Source: Agathobacter rectalis ATCC 33656 (GTDB taxonomy: Bacteria > Bacillota > Clostridia > Lachnospirales > Lachnospiraceae). From it: a DNA stretch of 64,000 bases. Shown in pieces: positions 36,267 through 45,623 of this stretch (within the stretch, counting starts at the first letter, position 1; each line of letters opens with the position of its first letter). The notes beneath the pieces were generated by a model. It was not told the origin of the DNA, did no database searches, and saw only the letters and a list, made by a program, of their open reading frames with translations. The stretch spans positions 2,853,501 to 2,917,500 of the forward strand of contig NC_012781.1 in NCBI RefSeq assembly GCF_000020605.1, given 5' to 3'. Both the position numbers and the translations under genes were made by a program.

Positions 36267-37382
36267 TTACATAGTCATATTAACAAGTCTGTCATAAATG
36301 CCACTTGCAAACAGCACCATCATGCCAATCGTGCAGATTACCGACAGTACAAATCCTATTATCGATGTAATCATACCGGCAGTTGCTATTGCATTGTTAT
36401 ACTGCTTTGCCCTTTTTGACATTTTGGAAGCAAGCATGCCGACAATTCCAAGCCCCATCAGATAGCCAAAAAACGAGAAAATAATACTGCAAATGCCAAG
36501 CACCAGTGAAACCACTGCAAGCTTAGCGCCCTCCCTCTCGTCATCTATGATGGTCTCATTGTTGTAGAGCATCTCAAGACGGATACGCCTTGATTTACGC
36601 AGCATAACAAACATAGGAATACCGAGCACGACAAATGCGACACAGTTCACTGCTGAAAACTCATTAATCCTGTCAGCAGCTCCGCCTCCCTCAAATATTC
36701 CTGATGATAAAAGTCCGCCCATATCTACAACAGTATGGAAAATGGCAAGCATCCAGAAATTGCGTGTAGAAGCGTATATCATACAAAACAACACGCCCAT
36801 GAGTCCTGCTGAAATAACCTGTATCAGACAACTGCTGAACTTAACCCCTGCGCCCATATTGGAAAAATGCATCAATCCAAACAGTACGCCTCCCAAAACT
36901 ACGGCTCCTGTGATTCCACCTTTCGTCTTTGGAAAAGCTCTCAGCAGCAGATTAAACACCACTCCTCTGAACACCAGCTCCTCAACGAGCCCTACAAGGC
37001 AGACCGCAATAAAGAAAAAGATGATGTTGTAAAATGCCTTCACATCACCATGCTCACCCAAAAAGCACAAATAAATGCCTGAAACAACAGCATACAAACA
37101 GTACACTATGAAAAAACCGCCTGTGTATAAGCTTCTTGTCCATCCTGCTGCATTTTCCTTAAAAATATCCCACAGCCCAAATATATATGTGATGCCAAGA
37201 AAAATAACTAAAACAACTGTCTCCACAATAGCCTGCAGCAGATAATCATCCGCCTTTTCCATGCCCGGAATCAGTCCCAGAACTTTTCCGCTCCACTGCA
37301 AGGGTGCAATGAAAATAAAAACTGCAAGAATGGCAAATATTATATTGGCCGGTGCCGAAAGGTTTCTCAATTTCTGTTTCAT
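36267..37382 (-). CDS. CPBP-family intramembrane protease with extra C-terminal membrane domain
   Basis: A 371-residue polytopic protein. The CPBP motifs are VEELVFRG near residue 135, FGLMHFSN near 170 and IFHTVVD near 215. The last ~100 residues form a separate two-to-three-helix domain like DUF4190 (SLVLGICSIIFSFFGY). Start at 37382 is preferred: GAGGAG lies 10 bp upstream and overlaps the first codons of the longer frame beginning at 37400. Family members cleave CAAX proteins in eukaryotes; bacterial ones often relate to bacteriocin immunity. Confidence 0.85.
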   Translation of the reverse strand: MKQKLRNLSAPANIIFAILAVFIFIAPLQWSGKVLGLIPGMEKADDYLLQAIVETVVLVIFLGITYIFGLWDIFKENAAGWTRSLYTGGFFIVYCLYAVVSGIYLCFLGEHGDVKAFYNIIFFFIAVCLVGLVEELVFRGVVFNLLLRAFPKTKGGITGAVVLGGVLFGLMHFSNMGAGVKFSSCLIQVISAGLMGVLFCMIYASTRNFWMLAIFHTVVDMGGLLSSGIFEGGGAADRINEFSAVNCVAFVVLGIPMFVMLRKSRRIRLEMLYNNETIIDDEREGAKLAVVSLVLGICSIIFSFFGYLMGLGIVGMLASKMSKRAKQYNNAIATAGMITSIIGFVLSVICTIGMMVLFASGIYDRLVNMTM

Positions 37383-37481
37383 AACTTTAAATCTCCTCAT
37401 TTGCTTTTAATTGATATGAAAATATTCTATAGCATTTACTTTGACATTGCAAGCAAAGGATTTCATACTTCAATGGACAGC

Positions 37482-37512
37482 AAAAAAGCCCTGTTCCTAC
37501 GAACAGAGCCCT
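37482..37512 (-). terminator. Terminator after the MntP-like gene
   Basis: Hairpin CTGTTC (37491-37496)/GAACAG (37501-37506) with imperfect extension, followed on the minus strand by GGCTTTTTT. Confidence 0.75.
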
Positions 37513-37517
37513 ATGCA

Positions 37518-38099
37518 TTATTTTGCACTTACAAGCCTTACTATCACATCAATTCCAGCCGCCCAAAAGAGTATCGCCCCCACGATATATACCTTTGTCT
37601 TCTGCTCAAAACCGAAATGATATCCTGTGTAAATGCCTGCCACTATGCAGATGACAGTGAGCAGCGCCACCATTATCATAATGGTGAAAAGTCCGGTACC
37701 GAGGAAGCCGAATGCTATTCCTGCAAGAACCGTATAAAATGCGGTGATTCCTGCTATTCTTAGCACTCTTTTCATGTCAAGCTGCGCCTGACAATGCTCC
37801 TCAATCCTTTCGTTTCTTATAGCCTTTCCTATAAGCCTGATCCCCAGTCCTATCAGTATTCCGATAGAAATTATCTCTCCTAAAAGTGCTTCATCCTTCA
37901 CCGAGTATTTCCCATTAAGAAAGCTTGACAGAAAATACCCGATATACATTGCTAACAACTGGCAAACTGCAACTATGAAGCAAATGGCTGTAAGCTGTTT
38001 CTTATTTACTTTCTGGATCAGGGATCCCTGACATTCCATCGCAACGAAAATCTCCAGTGAGCTTCCCGCCACGATTAACAGATATTCTATCCAGCCCAT
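37518..38099 (-). CDS. Six-helix membrane protein, MntP-like
   Basis: 193 residues with six hydrophobic segments in two similar halves, like the MntP/LysE-type exporters. The MntP signature DAFAVA is not exact (SLEIFVAMECQG), so transport of manganese is only a guess. A charged middle loop RNERIEEHCQAQLDMKR matches the usual cytosolic loop. It is separated by a terminator from the CPBP gene and lies 37 bp after the stalk protein's stop on the other side. Confidence 0.55.
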   Translation of the reverse strand: MGWIEYLLIVAGSSLEIFVAMECQGSLIQKVNKKQLTAICFIVAVCQLLAMYIGYFLSSFLNGKYSVKDEALLGEIISIGILIGLGIRLIGKAIRNERIEEHCQAQLDMKRVLRIAGITAFYTVLAGIAFGFLGTGLFTIMIMVALLTVICIVAGIYTGYHFGFEQKTKVYIVGAILFWAAGIDVIVRLVSAK

Positions 38100-38136
38100 T
38101 TTTGCCTCCCATAATCTTTAAACATCCTTTAATTAA

Positions 38137-40731
38137 TTATTTGTCGCTATCTGCTTTAGCATCTATTGAAGCTAATTTATATATGAACTTAACGCTGCCC
38201 GTCTGTCCATCAGCGATTGCTGAGTATGTCTGATATTCCTCACCTGCATCAATTACTGCCTGAAGCTTGTCGGTGAATGGCTTTAAGTCACCGTTGTATG
38301 CGTCGAGAATCTTGTTGATTCCTTCCTCATTAAACTGTACCATACCATCTGCAAGTGTGTGTGCACCCTCTGAAAGTGTCTTAGAGCCTGTTGTGAGCTG
38401 GTCTACACCTGAGACTATCTGATTTGTTCCATCTGCAAGCTGTGATGCTCCGCTGTTGAGCTGTGCATTGTTTGCTACAAGTGTGTTTGAACCGTCTACA
38501 AGCTGCTTGATACCGCTTGTGAGAGTTGGTACTGAGTTATACAATGTCTGTGTTCCATCTGCAAGTGCCTTCATTCCTGTTACAAGACTGTATCCATTTG
38601 CCTGCTTTTGATTAATAGAGGCTGCTACAGTCGCTTTTGTCTGCTCTGCAGACGTTATAGTAGCCTGCTCAGCTCCTGAAACTGCTCCTGTATAGGCTGC
38701 TGTTGTTGCTGCCTGACTTGCTCCTGTATAGGCTGCTGTTGTTGCTGCTAAACTTGCTCCCGCATATGCTGCTTCTCCTGCCGTCTGTCTTGCTGCTGTA
38801 TATGCTGCTGTTCCTGCTGCTAAGCTTGCTCCTGTATAAGCTGCTTCTCCTGCTGTCTGACTTGCTGCTGTATATGCTGCTTCTCCCGCTGCAATCTTAG
38901 AAGCATCCTTGGCTGTTGATGCTACACTTCCAGCTAAGTTATTTATTATTGTATCAATCTGTTCATTGACACATGCTTCAGCCGCTCCGTCTTTCATTCC
39001 AACATTCTGGTCAAAAAAAGTCTTTGCTGAATCATAATCTGTGATTGCAGGATTTTTTTCAGCCATCTTCTGTACAAACTGTGCTTTCACACCACTCTCA
39101 ATTACCGGCTTAATACTTTCTAATTGTTTCTTTGCTTCATTTGTTATATAGTCAGTTTTTCCGGATGTAAATTCCTGTTCAACAGCACTTGCTGCCTGAT
39201 TCTTTATTTCAGTTTCCTGTTGTTTTACTGTCTCAGCTGCTACTGACTTAATCTGCTCCTTCTGATCGTCTACTGCGGCCTGAGCCTTTTTCTCAATATC
39301 TTCTTTCTGATCAGCTACTGTACTCTGTGCCTGTTTCTGTATATCTGTTTTTTGTAAGTCAACAGCACTCTGTGCCTGCTTTTGAATGGCTGTTTTCTGT
39401 GACGCAACTGTTGTCTGTGCCTGTTTTTCTATTTCAGATTTTTGAGACTCCAATGTGCTGTGTACCTGATCTAAAAGAGTCTTCTTTTCTGAATCAGTAA
39501 ATTTTGCTGAAACAGTTGCATTAAGCAAAGCCACTCCATCATTCAGTGATTTTGCACTAGAGTTTAATGTTGTTATGCCATTAGATAAAGTAGGCACATT
39601 TGAATTCAGTTTATTCAATCCACCACTTAATGTACTAACACCATCAGTATATGTCTTAAGTCCACTCTTCAGTGTGCCAACTCCTGATGCGAATGTGCCG
39701 AGCTTGCTCTGCAGTGTTGAAAGTCCGTCAGAAAGTGTGTCCGTACCCTCTGCCAGTGTCTTTGAACCATCCTGAAGCTGTGTTGAGGCATCCTTTAAGT
39801 CATTTATCATGTCATCGATGTCTGATGTGTCAATTCCGTCTGTGCTTACATAATCAGATGCGTTTACCACGAAGGTCATGGCTGCAGGCATTGAGAAATT
39901 CTCTACATCTGCTGTCATTTCCATGTATTCAGGGATATTTACATCGCCATCGAGGTCTTTGTCCTTGATTCCGAGGCTGTCCTTTAAGCCCGGAAGTGCA
40001 TAGCCGAGCACTACGCTTGATGAATCACTTACCTCAGCCTTGCCGTTTGTCACTTCGATATTCTCGAAGCCATCACCGAGTACAAGTCCTGTTACTGCTG
40101 CAAATGGTACGGAAACTGTCTGCTTCTCGCCGTTTACTGTCTCTGTATATGATGTGGTATTTGTGTAGTCAAAACGGATTTTGACCTTTCCTGATTTTCC
40201 TGCAAGATCCTCAGGTGAGATTTCTTTTCCATCGAGGTAATATGTAACCTTCTGTGTTACAGGTGGCTCCTCTGTTGCTGTGCCCTGATAGTAAATGTCC
40301 TTGCCACCGGCCTGCCAGGTGAGCTTGTCACCGCTTTGTGTGAATTTTTCCTTGCCCTTTACGTTCTCGATATCTGAAAGGTTTGAAGCATCCTCCAAGG
40401 TATCCTTTTTGTCTTTATTTTTAAGGTGATCTACTACGATTGTTTTGTTTACGTTGCCGTTTGCATCTGAGATGAGATATACGCTCTCGTCCTTGTCTGC
40501 ATCGTTATCCTTCAATGATACGCTGTCCATGAGCTTATCTGCTATGTCATCAGCATCCTTGCTGCTTCCTGTTGTGCTGTCTGCCTCGGCTGTGACTGCG
40601 GTGCTGTTCTTCTCTGCAAAAACCGCTGTTGCTCCGATTCCTGTACCTACAAGTGCTATTGTGAGGACTCCGGCTACAACACGGACAATATATTTACTTT
40701 TTAACTTTTCTTTCAATTCTGGTAATTTCAT
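38137..40731 (-). CDS. Large repeat-rich surface stalk protein paired with MMPL exporter
   Basis: An 864-residue secreted or membrane-tethered protein: N-terminal hydrophobic helix (residues ~17-38), a beta-rich head (~residues 100-290), then helical stalk segments. These are L-x-x-G heptad blocks similar to the YhgE/Pip family; six 15-residue QK-x-x-I-x-KQAQ repeats (residues ~425-515); and six 12-residue AGEAAYTGASLA-like repeats (~610-685), then more L-x-x-G blocks. GGAGGA precedes the ATG. The MMPL gene lies 94 bp upstream, so the two likely form an envelope export or assembly complex. Confidence 0.75.
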   Translation of the reverse strand: MKLPELKEKLKSKYIVRVVAGVLTIALVGTGIGATAVFAEKNSTAVTAEADSTTGSSKDADDIADKLMDSVSLKDNDADKDESVYLISDANGNVNKTIVVDHLKNKDKKDTLEDASNLSDIENVKGKEKFTQSGDKLTWQAGGKDIYYQGTATEEPPVTQKVTYYLDGKEISPEDLAGKSGKVKIRFDYTNTTSYTETVNGEKQTVSVPFAAVTGLVLGDGFENIEVTNGKAEVSDSSSVVLGYALPGLKDSLGIKDKDLDGDVNIPEYMEMTADVENFSMPAAMTFVVNASDYVSTDGIDTSDIDDMINDLKDASTQLQDGSKTLAEGTDTLSDGLSTLQSKLGTFASGVGTLKSGLKTYTDGVSTLSGGLNKLNSNVPTLSNGITTLNSSAKSLNDGVALLNATVSAKFTDSEKKTLLDQVHSTLESQKSEIEKQAQTTVASQKTAIQKQAQSAVDLQKTDIQKQAQSTVADQKEDIEKKAQAAVDDQKEQIKSVAAETVKQQETEIKNQAASAVEQEFTSGKTDYITNEAKKQLESIKPVIESGVKAQFVQKMAEKNPAITDYDSAKTFFDQNVGMKDGAAEACVNEQIDTIINNLAGSVASTAKDASKIAAGEAAYTAASQTAGEAAYTGASLAAGTAAYTAARQTAGEAAYAGASLAATTAAYTGASQAATTAAYTGAVSGAEQATITSAEQTKATVAASINQKQANGYSLVTGMKALADGTQTLYNSVPTLTSGIKQLVDGSNTLVANNAQLNSGASQLADGTNQIVSGVDQLTTGSKTLSEGAHTLADGMVQFNEEGINKILDAYNGDLKPFTDKLQAVIDAGEEYQTYSAIADGQTGSVKFIYKLASIDAKADSDK
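38689..38898. repeat. 36-bp coding tandem repeats in the stalk protein gene
   Basis: Five copies and a partial sixth of a 36-bp unit beginning TGTATAGGCTGC (plus strand). They encode 12-residue Ala/Gly/Tyr repeats. The copies differ mainly at synonymous or similar positions. Confidence 0.88.
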
Positions 40732-40824
40732 GTCTTATTCCTCCTGATTTTATTTTTGAGGTCATATTTTTATGTTATGAGGGTCAAAAAGTATTTTATC
40801 CCTCATTTATGATTAATCAGATTA

Positions 40825-42909
40825 CTAAGCTGTCAGGTTCTTATTTTTAAAGCCTGCGCTTGTGGCACATATTACTTTGTCAAAAATCATAAACATTGAC
40901 GGAAGTATAAATACTACTACAAACATACTGATGATTGCGCCTCGTGCAAGCAGTATACAGATAGAACTGATCATATCAATGTTTGAATAAAGTCCTACAC
41001 CAAAGGTTGCGGCGAAGAAACAGAGTGCACTGACTATAACTGAGTTTGTCGAATCTGCAAGTGCCTTTGTGATTGCCGGCTTTTTGTCCATTCCGGTGTA
41101 TCTGTTCTTTCTGTACTTTGTGGTCATAAGTATCGCATAGTCAACCGTTGCACCAAGCTGTATGGTTCCGATTACGATGCTCGCGATAAACGGAAGCTTT
41201 GTTCCTGTAAATCCCGGAATTCCCATGTTTACAAAGATTGCAAACTCGATGACCGCTACAAGTATGATTGGAAGCGATACCGATTTGAATACAATCAGGA
41301 TGATAAGGAATATCAATACGATTGATACTGCACTTACACGCTTAAAGTCTGTATCTGTGATAGTGATAAGATCCTTGGTACAAGGTGCCTCACCGATAAG
41401 CATTGCGTCCTTGCTGTAATTCTTTACTATCTTTTTAATCTCTGTAATCTGGTTGTTTACCTCATCAGATGCTGTCTCATATTTTGATGAAACAAGCATC
41501 ATCTGGTAATCACCGTTTTTGAATATCTCCTTTGCCTCATCCGGCACCATATCATCCGGTATGGTAGGTCCGAGTATTGAGTCAAGCGATACCGCAAGCT
41601 TTACTCCATCGACCTTCTTTATATCATCTATCATGCTTATGCTGTCTGCCTTTGACATATCGCTCGGCGCGATGATGATATGTGTGGCACCCATAGCATA
41701 CTCCTTGTCGAGTCTTTCATTGGCCTGCTTACTGTATGCACTGTCAGGCATGGTTCCTGCAAGGTCATAGTAGACCTGATCATGAGTGTATCCGTATATT
41801 GCCGGGATGAGCACTACGATGAAAATCACTGCAAGTATCTTATAATGATTTGTTACCCAGCTTGCAATCCTGGAAACATCAGGCATGAGAATCTTGTGCT
41901 TTGTCTTCTCGATTACCTTATCACATGCAAGAATCAGTGCAGGGAGAATTGTTACACATCCGATAACTCCGAATACAACACCCTTTGCCATTACGATTCC
42001 CAGGTCAAGTCCAAGTGTAAAGCTCATGAAGCAGAGAGCTACGAAGCCTGCGATTGTTGTGATTGAGCTTCCTGTTACTGAGACAATTGTGTGGGAAATG
42101 GCATGTGCCATGGCTCGCTTCTTGTCTCCGTCATATCTGTCTATCTGCTCCTGATAGCTGTGCCACAGGAAAATCGAATAATCCATTGTTACGGCGAGCT
42201 GCAATACTGCTGTCAGTGCCAGTGTCAGGTATGAAATCTGTCCCTGTATAAAGTTTGTTCCCAGGTTATAGATAATAGCCATTCCTATGCTTAGGAGGAA
42301 TAACATCGGAACAATTATTGAATCCATTGTAATTCCCATGACAAGCATTGAAAGCAATGCTGCTATGATGACATATATAGGAGCCTGCTGCATAACAAGT
42401 GTCTTTGTATCTGCGTTGACCGCTGCCATTCCTGCTACGAAGCAGTGGTTTTTCACCATCTTATCCATCTTGTTGACGGCTTCCATTGTCTCATCCGAAC
42501 CCATTGTGTCACTGTAGGTGACGAGCATGAGCTGGCTGTTTGCATCCTTGTTGTTGAATGCATCATACACCTCATCCGGAATTGCCTCTCTTGGCAATGT
42601 GGAATCAGCGATTGTTCCGTACCAGATGACATCATTTACACCCTTAAGGTCCTCTATGTCATCTGCCAGAGTCTCTATGTCCTGATCCTTCATATCCTCT
42701 AAGATCACAAATGACAACGCTCCGGTTCCAAACTCATCTACCATGATATCCTGACCCTTCATAGTCTCTATCTGGCTTGGCAGATAAGAAAGGATATCAA
42801 AGTTGATTCTCGTGTTGATAAAGCTGATGCCCGACGGTATAAGCAGTGCAAATGCAACTATCAGTATCAGCACACGATGTTTTACGACTCCTTTTCCAAA
42901 TTTAATCAT
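40825..42909 (-). CDS. MMPL/RND-family membrane exporter
   Basis: A 694-residue protein with two halves, each with one N-terminal helix, an extracytoplasmic loop of ~120-150 residues and a group of five helices, as in MmpL and hydrophobe exporters. The proton-relay region is visible in TMDYSIFLWHSYQE and TVDYAILMTTKYRKN. The start at 42909 has GGTG upstream; the frame extends to 43068 through a palindromic operator and is unlikely. Substrate (lipid or peptide) unknown. A TetR regulator lies upstream on the same strand. Confidence 0.9.
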   Translation of the reverse strand: MIKFGKGVVKHRVLILIVAFALLIPSGISFINTRINFDILSYLPSQIETMKGQDIMVDEFGTGALSFVILEDMKDQDIETLADDIEDLKGVNDVIWYGTIADSTLPREAIPDEVYDAFNNKDANSQLMLVTYSDTMGSDETMEAVNKMDKMVKNHCFVAGMAAVNADTKTLVMQQAPIYVIIAALLSMLVMGITMDSIIVPMLFLLSIGMAIIYNLGTNFIQGQISYLTLALTAVLQLAVTMDYSIFLWHSYQEQIDRYDGDKKRAMAHAISHTIVSVTGSSITTIAGFVALCFMSFTLGLDLGIVMAKGVVFGVIGCVTILPALILACDKVIEKTKHKILMPDVSRIASWVTNHYKILAVIFIVVLIPAIYGYTHDQVYYDLAGTMPDSAYSKQANERLDKEYAMGATHIIIAPSDMSKADSISMIDDIKKVDGVKLAVSLDSILGPTIPDDMVPDEAKEIFKNGDYQMMLVSSKYETASDEVNNQITEIKKIVKNYSKDAMLIGEAPCTKDLITITDTDFKRVSAVSIVLIFLIILIVFKSVSLPIILVAVIEFAIFVNMGIPGFTGTKLPFIASIVIGTIQLGATVDYAILMTTKYRKNRYTGMDKKPAITKALADSTNSVIVSALCFFAATFGVGLYSNIDMISSICILLARGAIISMFVVVFILPSMFMIFDKVICATSAGFKNKNLTA

Positions 42910-42989
42910 TAGATTCACCACTCTTTCTTTTATTCGTATTGAAGTATAAAAAAAAAGACCGAATAAATAAATATTCAATCTCTTCGATT

Positions 42990-43037
42990 TGTCATGTGAG
43001 ATATACAAATCCATCAATTTGTATATCCGATATGACA
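42990..43037. promoter_or_regulatory. Hyphenated 48-bp palindrome, probable TetR operator
   Basis: Inner arms ATATACAAAT (43001-43010) and ATTTGTATAT (43017-43026), outer arms TGTCAT (42990-42995) and ATGACA (43032-43037). It lies 80-130 bp before the MMPL start and after the TetR gene. TetR dimers commonly bind such sites to repress an exporter. Confidence 0.72.
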
Positions 43038-43165
43038 CATATATGATATTGTATTTGATTTCTGACACTTTTTCACAGCATTTTCATATTTATATGAACA
43101 CATGCCTCTTTATGATTCTGCTTTATGAGCTTGCTTAAGCCGTCATTTTCCATGGCAATTGTCCT

Positions 43166-43735
43166 CTACAGCTCACTTAGTATATCATCCATTGAGCGCG
43201 TAATCAGATACATGTACGCCTCAGCCATCTCCTTCGGCTCAATATCATCCATGCCCTGGGCTATCCAGCCCTCCGTGATAAAGCACAACGACTGCGCATA
43301 ATATGTAGAAATCACCTCCGGTGTGAGCCAGCGGTATTTGGATTTCTTTCCTGTACTCTTTTCGTTTATGATATTCATAAACATCTCGTAGACGCACTTC
43401 ATGGCAATCTGATTAAACGTCACTGCACCCTCCAGCTTTAGTGCTTTCTTGTAAAAAACACTGTTTGCCGAGATATTATTGAGCATCAGCACAATCGCTT
43501 CAAAAATCATTCCGGCATTGAGCAGTGGCTTGATGGGCTCAAGCAGCTCGCTTTTGATAATCCACTCTATCAGCTCGTACTTGTCCTGAAAATGATTGTA
43601 AAACGTAGGGCGGATAACTCCGGCCTTGTCCGTTATCTCTTTAATTGTAATCTTATCGATTGGCTTTTTCGCCGAAAGCTCTATAAGGCTCTCAGCGAGC
43701 ACCAGATCTATTGCATTCTTACCTTGCTGTGTCAT
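43166..43735 (-). CDS. TetR/AcrR-family regulator
   Basis: 189 residues; an N-terminal helix-turn-helix (ITDKAGVIRPTFYNHFQDKYEL, residues ~28-50) and a helical ligand-binding part. It likely represses the MMPL/stalk operon through the palindrome at 42990-43037. Its start overlaps the stop of the 76-aa gene upstream by one base (TAATG). Confidence 0.88.
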   Translation of the reverse strand: MTQQGKNAIDLVLAESLIELSAKKPIDKITIKEITDKAGVIRPTFYNHFQDKYELIEWIIKSELLEPIKPLLNAGMIFEAIVLMLNNISANSVFYKKALKLEGAVTFNQIAMKCVYEMFMNIINEKSTGKKSKYRWLTPEVISTYYAQSLCFITEGWIAQGMDDIEPKEMAEAYMYLITRSMDDILSEL

Positions 43736-43965
43736 TACTCATCAAACTCCATCGTGACAAAGTAGCCCTTCTCAGTCTCCCTCACATCCACGACATCGCC
43801 CTCACGGCTTTTGAGCCTCTCGCTGACCACGTAGTTTCCCGACATGGCAATCGCATGCTCTATCGTATAATAATATGAAGTAGGAAGCTTGCTCTCTGTT
43901 ACCTTCAGATGGTCACCGACCTTGGTAAGTCCGGGTCTCTCCATCTTAAACTCCATCCGACGCAT
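43735..43965 (-). CDS. Hypothetical 76-aa protein translationally coupled to TetR
   Basis: A 76-residue soluble protein with mixed charge, likely beta-rich ([35 protein letters not shown]). It overlaps the tetR start by one base, and has GGCGG upstream. Family not recognised. Coupling suggests a role with the regulator or its ligand. Confidence 0.6.
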   Translation of the reverse strand: MRRMEFKMERPGLTKVGDHLKVTESKLPTSYYYTIEHAIAMSGNYVVSERLKSREGDVVDVRETEKGYFVTMEFDE

Positions 43966-43987
43966 TCTGCCGCCTTTCTGTTACTGC

Positions 43988-44578
43988 TTAATTGTCCTCT
44001 TTTCTGTCCTCAACAAACGTTGCCTCAAACTCCTTTTGCTTGTTGTAGGCGCTCTCAGCCTTTGTGGCACGGCTTGTAATCCAGATATTGGATACTCCGT
44101 TGAAAATCAGTATGATACCGACAACAACAGTGGCTGTCTTCATTACATCAAATGCATTTGTCACACAGATTATTCCAAAAATCAGACTGATTATTGAAAA
44201 AATCAGGCCGACACTCCAGCCTCCGTAACCGTATTTTCTGGCATCCACTGCCTCAATAATGCTCCTGATGCTGTGAAAAATGAGCACCAGACCGATGACT
44301 ATAGGTATCAGGCTCACCACAACCTTTGGCTGTACCAGAAACCATATACCCACTGCCAAAACCACAAGCCCCAGCATCGCTGAAAAACCATTCGTAACTA
44401 TATTCAAAAAATAGCTGCACATATAGACCACTCCGATGATGATAAGCACTACCGCAAGCACATTGGCCACAATCGTGAGCACCGAAGCTCTCCATATGAT
44501 AAACACCAGTCCCAGCGCTATGCAAAGCACTGATGACAGTAGAAAATCAGCCTTTATTCTGCCTAAAAACTCCTTCAT
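43988..44578 (-). CDS. DUF308/HdeD-family membrane protein
   Basis: 196 residues with six hydrophobic segments in three pairs, the HdeD/DUF308 pattern, and a charged C-terminal tail. E. coli HdeD is tied to acid resistance; the role here is unknown. GGAGGT precedes the ATG. It is 22 bp upstream of the 76-aa gene, probably in the same operon. Confidence 0.85.
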   Translation of the reverse strand: MKEFLGRIKADFLLSSVLCIALGLVFIIWRASVLTIVANVLAVVLIIIGVVYMCSYFLNIVTNGFSAMLGLVVLAVGIWFLVQPKVVVSLIPIVIGLVLIFHSIRSIIEAVDARKYGYGGWSVGLIFSIISLIFGIICVTNAFDVMKTATVVVGIILIFNGVSNIWITSRATKAESAYNKQKEFEATFVEDRKEDN

Positions 44579-44617
44579 ACACGACCTCCTTTATATATCC
44601 TGCCCTACATTACTTTT

Positions 44618-45571
44618 CTAATTCTGTTCCTCTGCACTTTTCTTAACCAGGTCAAGAACAGTCTGAAGCTCAGCACCCTCAACCGGTGCAGCTCCATATC
44701 CAAGACGCTTGTAATCCTCTGTAATCTCAGCCAGCTCAGTAGTTTTATCGCCCTTCGCATCAATTACAAAATATCTGCCCTGTGACGCAGCATCATCCCA
44801 CACGAGATAAGCACGGATTGCGCAGTTTGGAGCCATATCTCTTGTCGGGAAATCGACTCTGGTGACATTAAGCGTATCAGAAATCTGCATAGACATAACA
44901 GAGAAATCCTCCTCCATATATGGATACATACGCTTCTGCTGATATGCCTCCTCGTACAGCTCATCTATTAGCTTTTCCTTCTCATCGGCAAGTCGGTCCA
45001 TGAACTCTTTGCCGCCCTCAAACATCTTTGCCGGCAGGAAAATATGCTCATACTGCATACGCTCAAAGATGACATACTGCTCTGCTGTCATCTGTACAGT
45101 CTTGCCCTTTGTCGGTGATGTAGGATGTCCCTCTCTTCTGGCCTTTTCCACTGCCTCAATCTTTTCTACAAGAGGCTTTTTGAAAATCAGATTGTGAGTG
45201 AACGGGTTGAATGCGATACCATTAATCTTTGACTCTTTATTTGCCACCATATTGTTGACTGCAAGAAACGGCATATTTACAATGCATGGTGACGGATGAT
45301 CCTTAGAAAGCTGTGCCTTTGAGGTATAAATCGGCATGAAAGCCTCTCCCTCACCGTTTTTAATAAATAGCGGAATCGGCTTGTTGTTCTCTCCGACATT
45401 TGCAGGTACCAGGAATCTGCTCTTAGTGCATTTTTCAATGAGCTTATTGAGCGTCTCCGCCTTTTTGTCGCTTGAATACTGTGTCATCAGCGCCTCAACC
45501 TCCGGGTTTTGCACCTCAAGAGTGAAGGCCGGATCATCCTTTAATTTATTTTTGATTTTATTTTTATCCAT
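44618..45571 (-). CDS. SseB-domain protein (T3SS enhanced-sensitivity protein B-like)
   Basis: A 317-residue soluble protein. The N-terminal ~125 residues match the SseB N-terminal fold (FLVPANV, FMPIYTSKAQL, NPFTHNLIF). The C-terminal half has a second similar domain. Such proteins are common in Lachnospiraceae with unknown function; the name comes from an E. coli serine-sensitivity gene and does not imply secretion. Confidence 0.75.
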   Translation of the reverse strand: MDKNKIKNKLKDDPAFTLEVQNPEVEALMTQYSSDKKAETLNKLIEKCTKSRFLVPANVGENNKPIPLFIKNGEGEAFMPIYTSKAQLSKDHPSPCIVNMPFLAVNNMVANKESKINGIAFNPFTHNLIFKKPLVEKIEAVEKARREGHPTSPTKGKTVQMTAEQYVIFERMQYEHIFLPAKMFEGGKEFMDRLADEKEKLIDELYEEAYQQKRMYPYMEEDFSVMSMQISDTLNVTRVDFPTRDMAPNCAIRAYLVWDDAASQGRYFVIDAKGDKTTELAEITEDYKRLGYGAAPVEGAELQTVLDLVKKSAEEQN

Positions 45572-45594
45572 TTATACTGCTTCTCCTTATATTA

Positions 45595-45620
45595 AATGCC
45601 CGGATTTACATCCAGGCATT
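45595..45620 (-). terminator. Terminator-like hairpin after the Nudix gene
   Basis: Arms AATGCCCGGAT (45595-45605) and ATCCAGGCATT (45610-45620), one mismatch pair G-T. It lies just after the Nudix stop and before the SseB start; the following T run is short. Confidence 0.55.
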
Positions 45621-45623
45621 ATT

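Noticed and set aside
38689-39460. Repeat arrays considered as possible CRISPR
   Set aside because: Repeats are in frame, contiguous and lack unique spacers; they encode the stalk protein.
42910-43068. 53-residue N-terminal extension of the MMPL protein
   Set aside because: It would cross the palindromic operator and has no ribosome site; the standard membrane start is at 42909.
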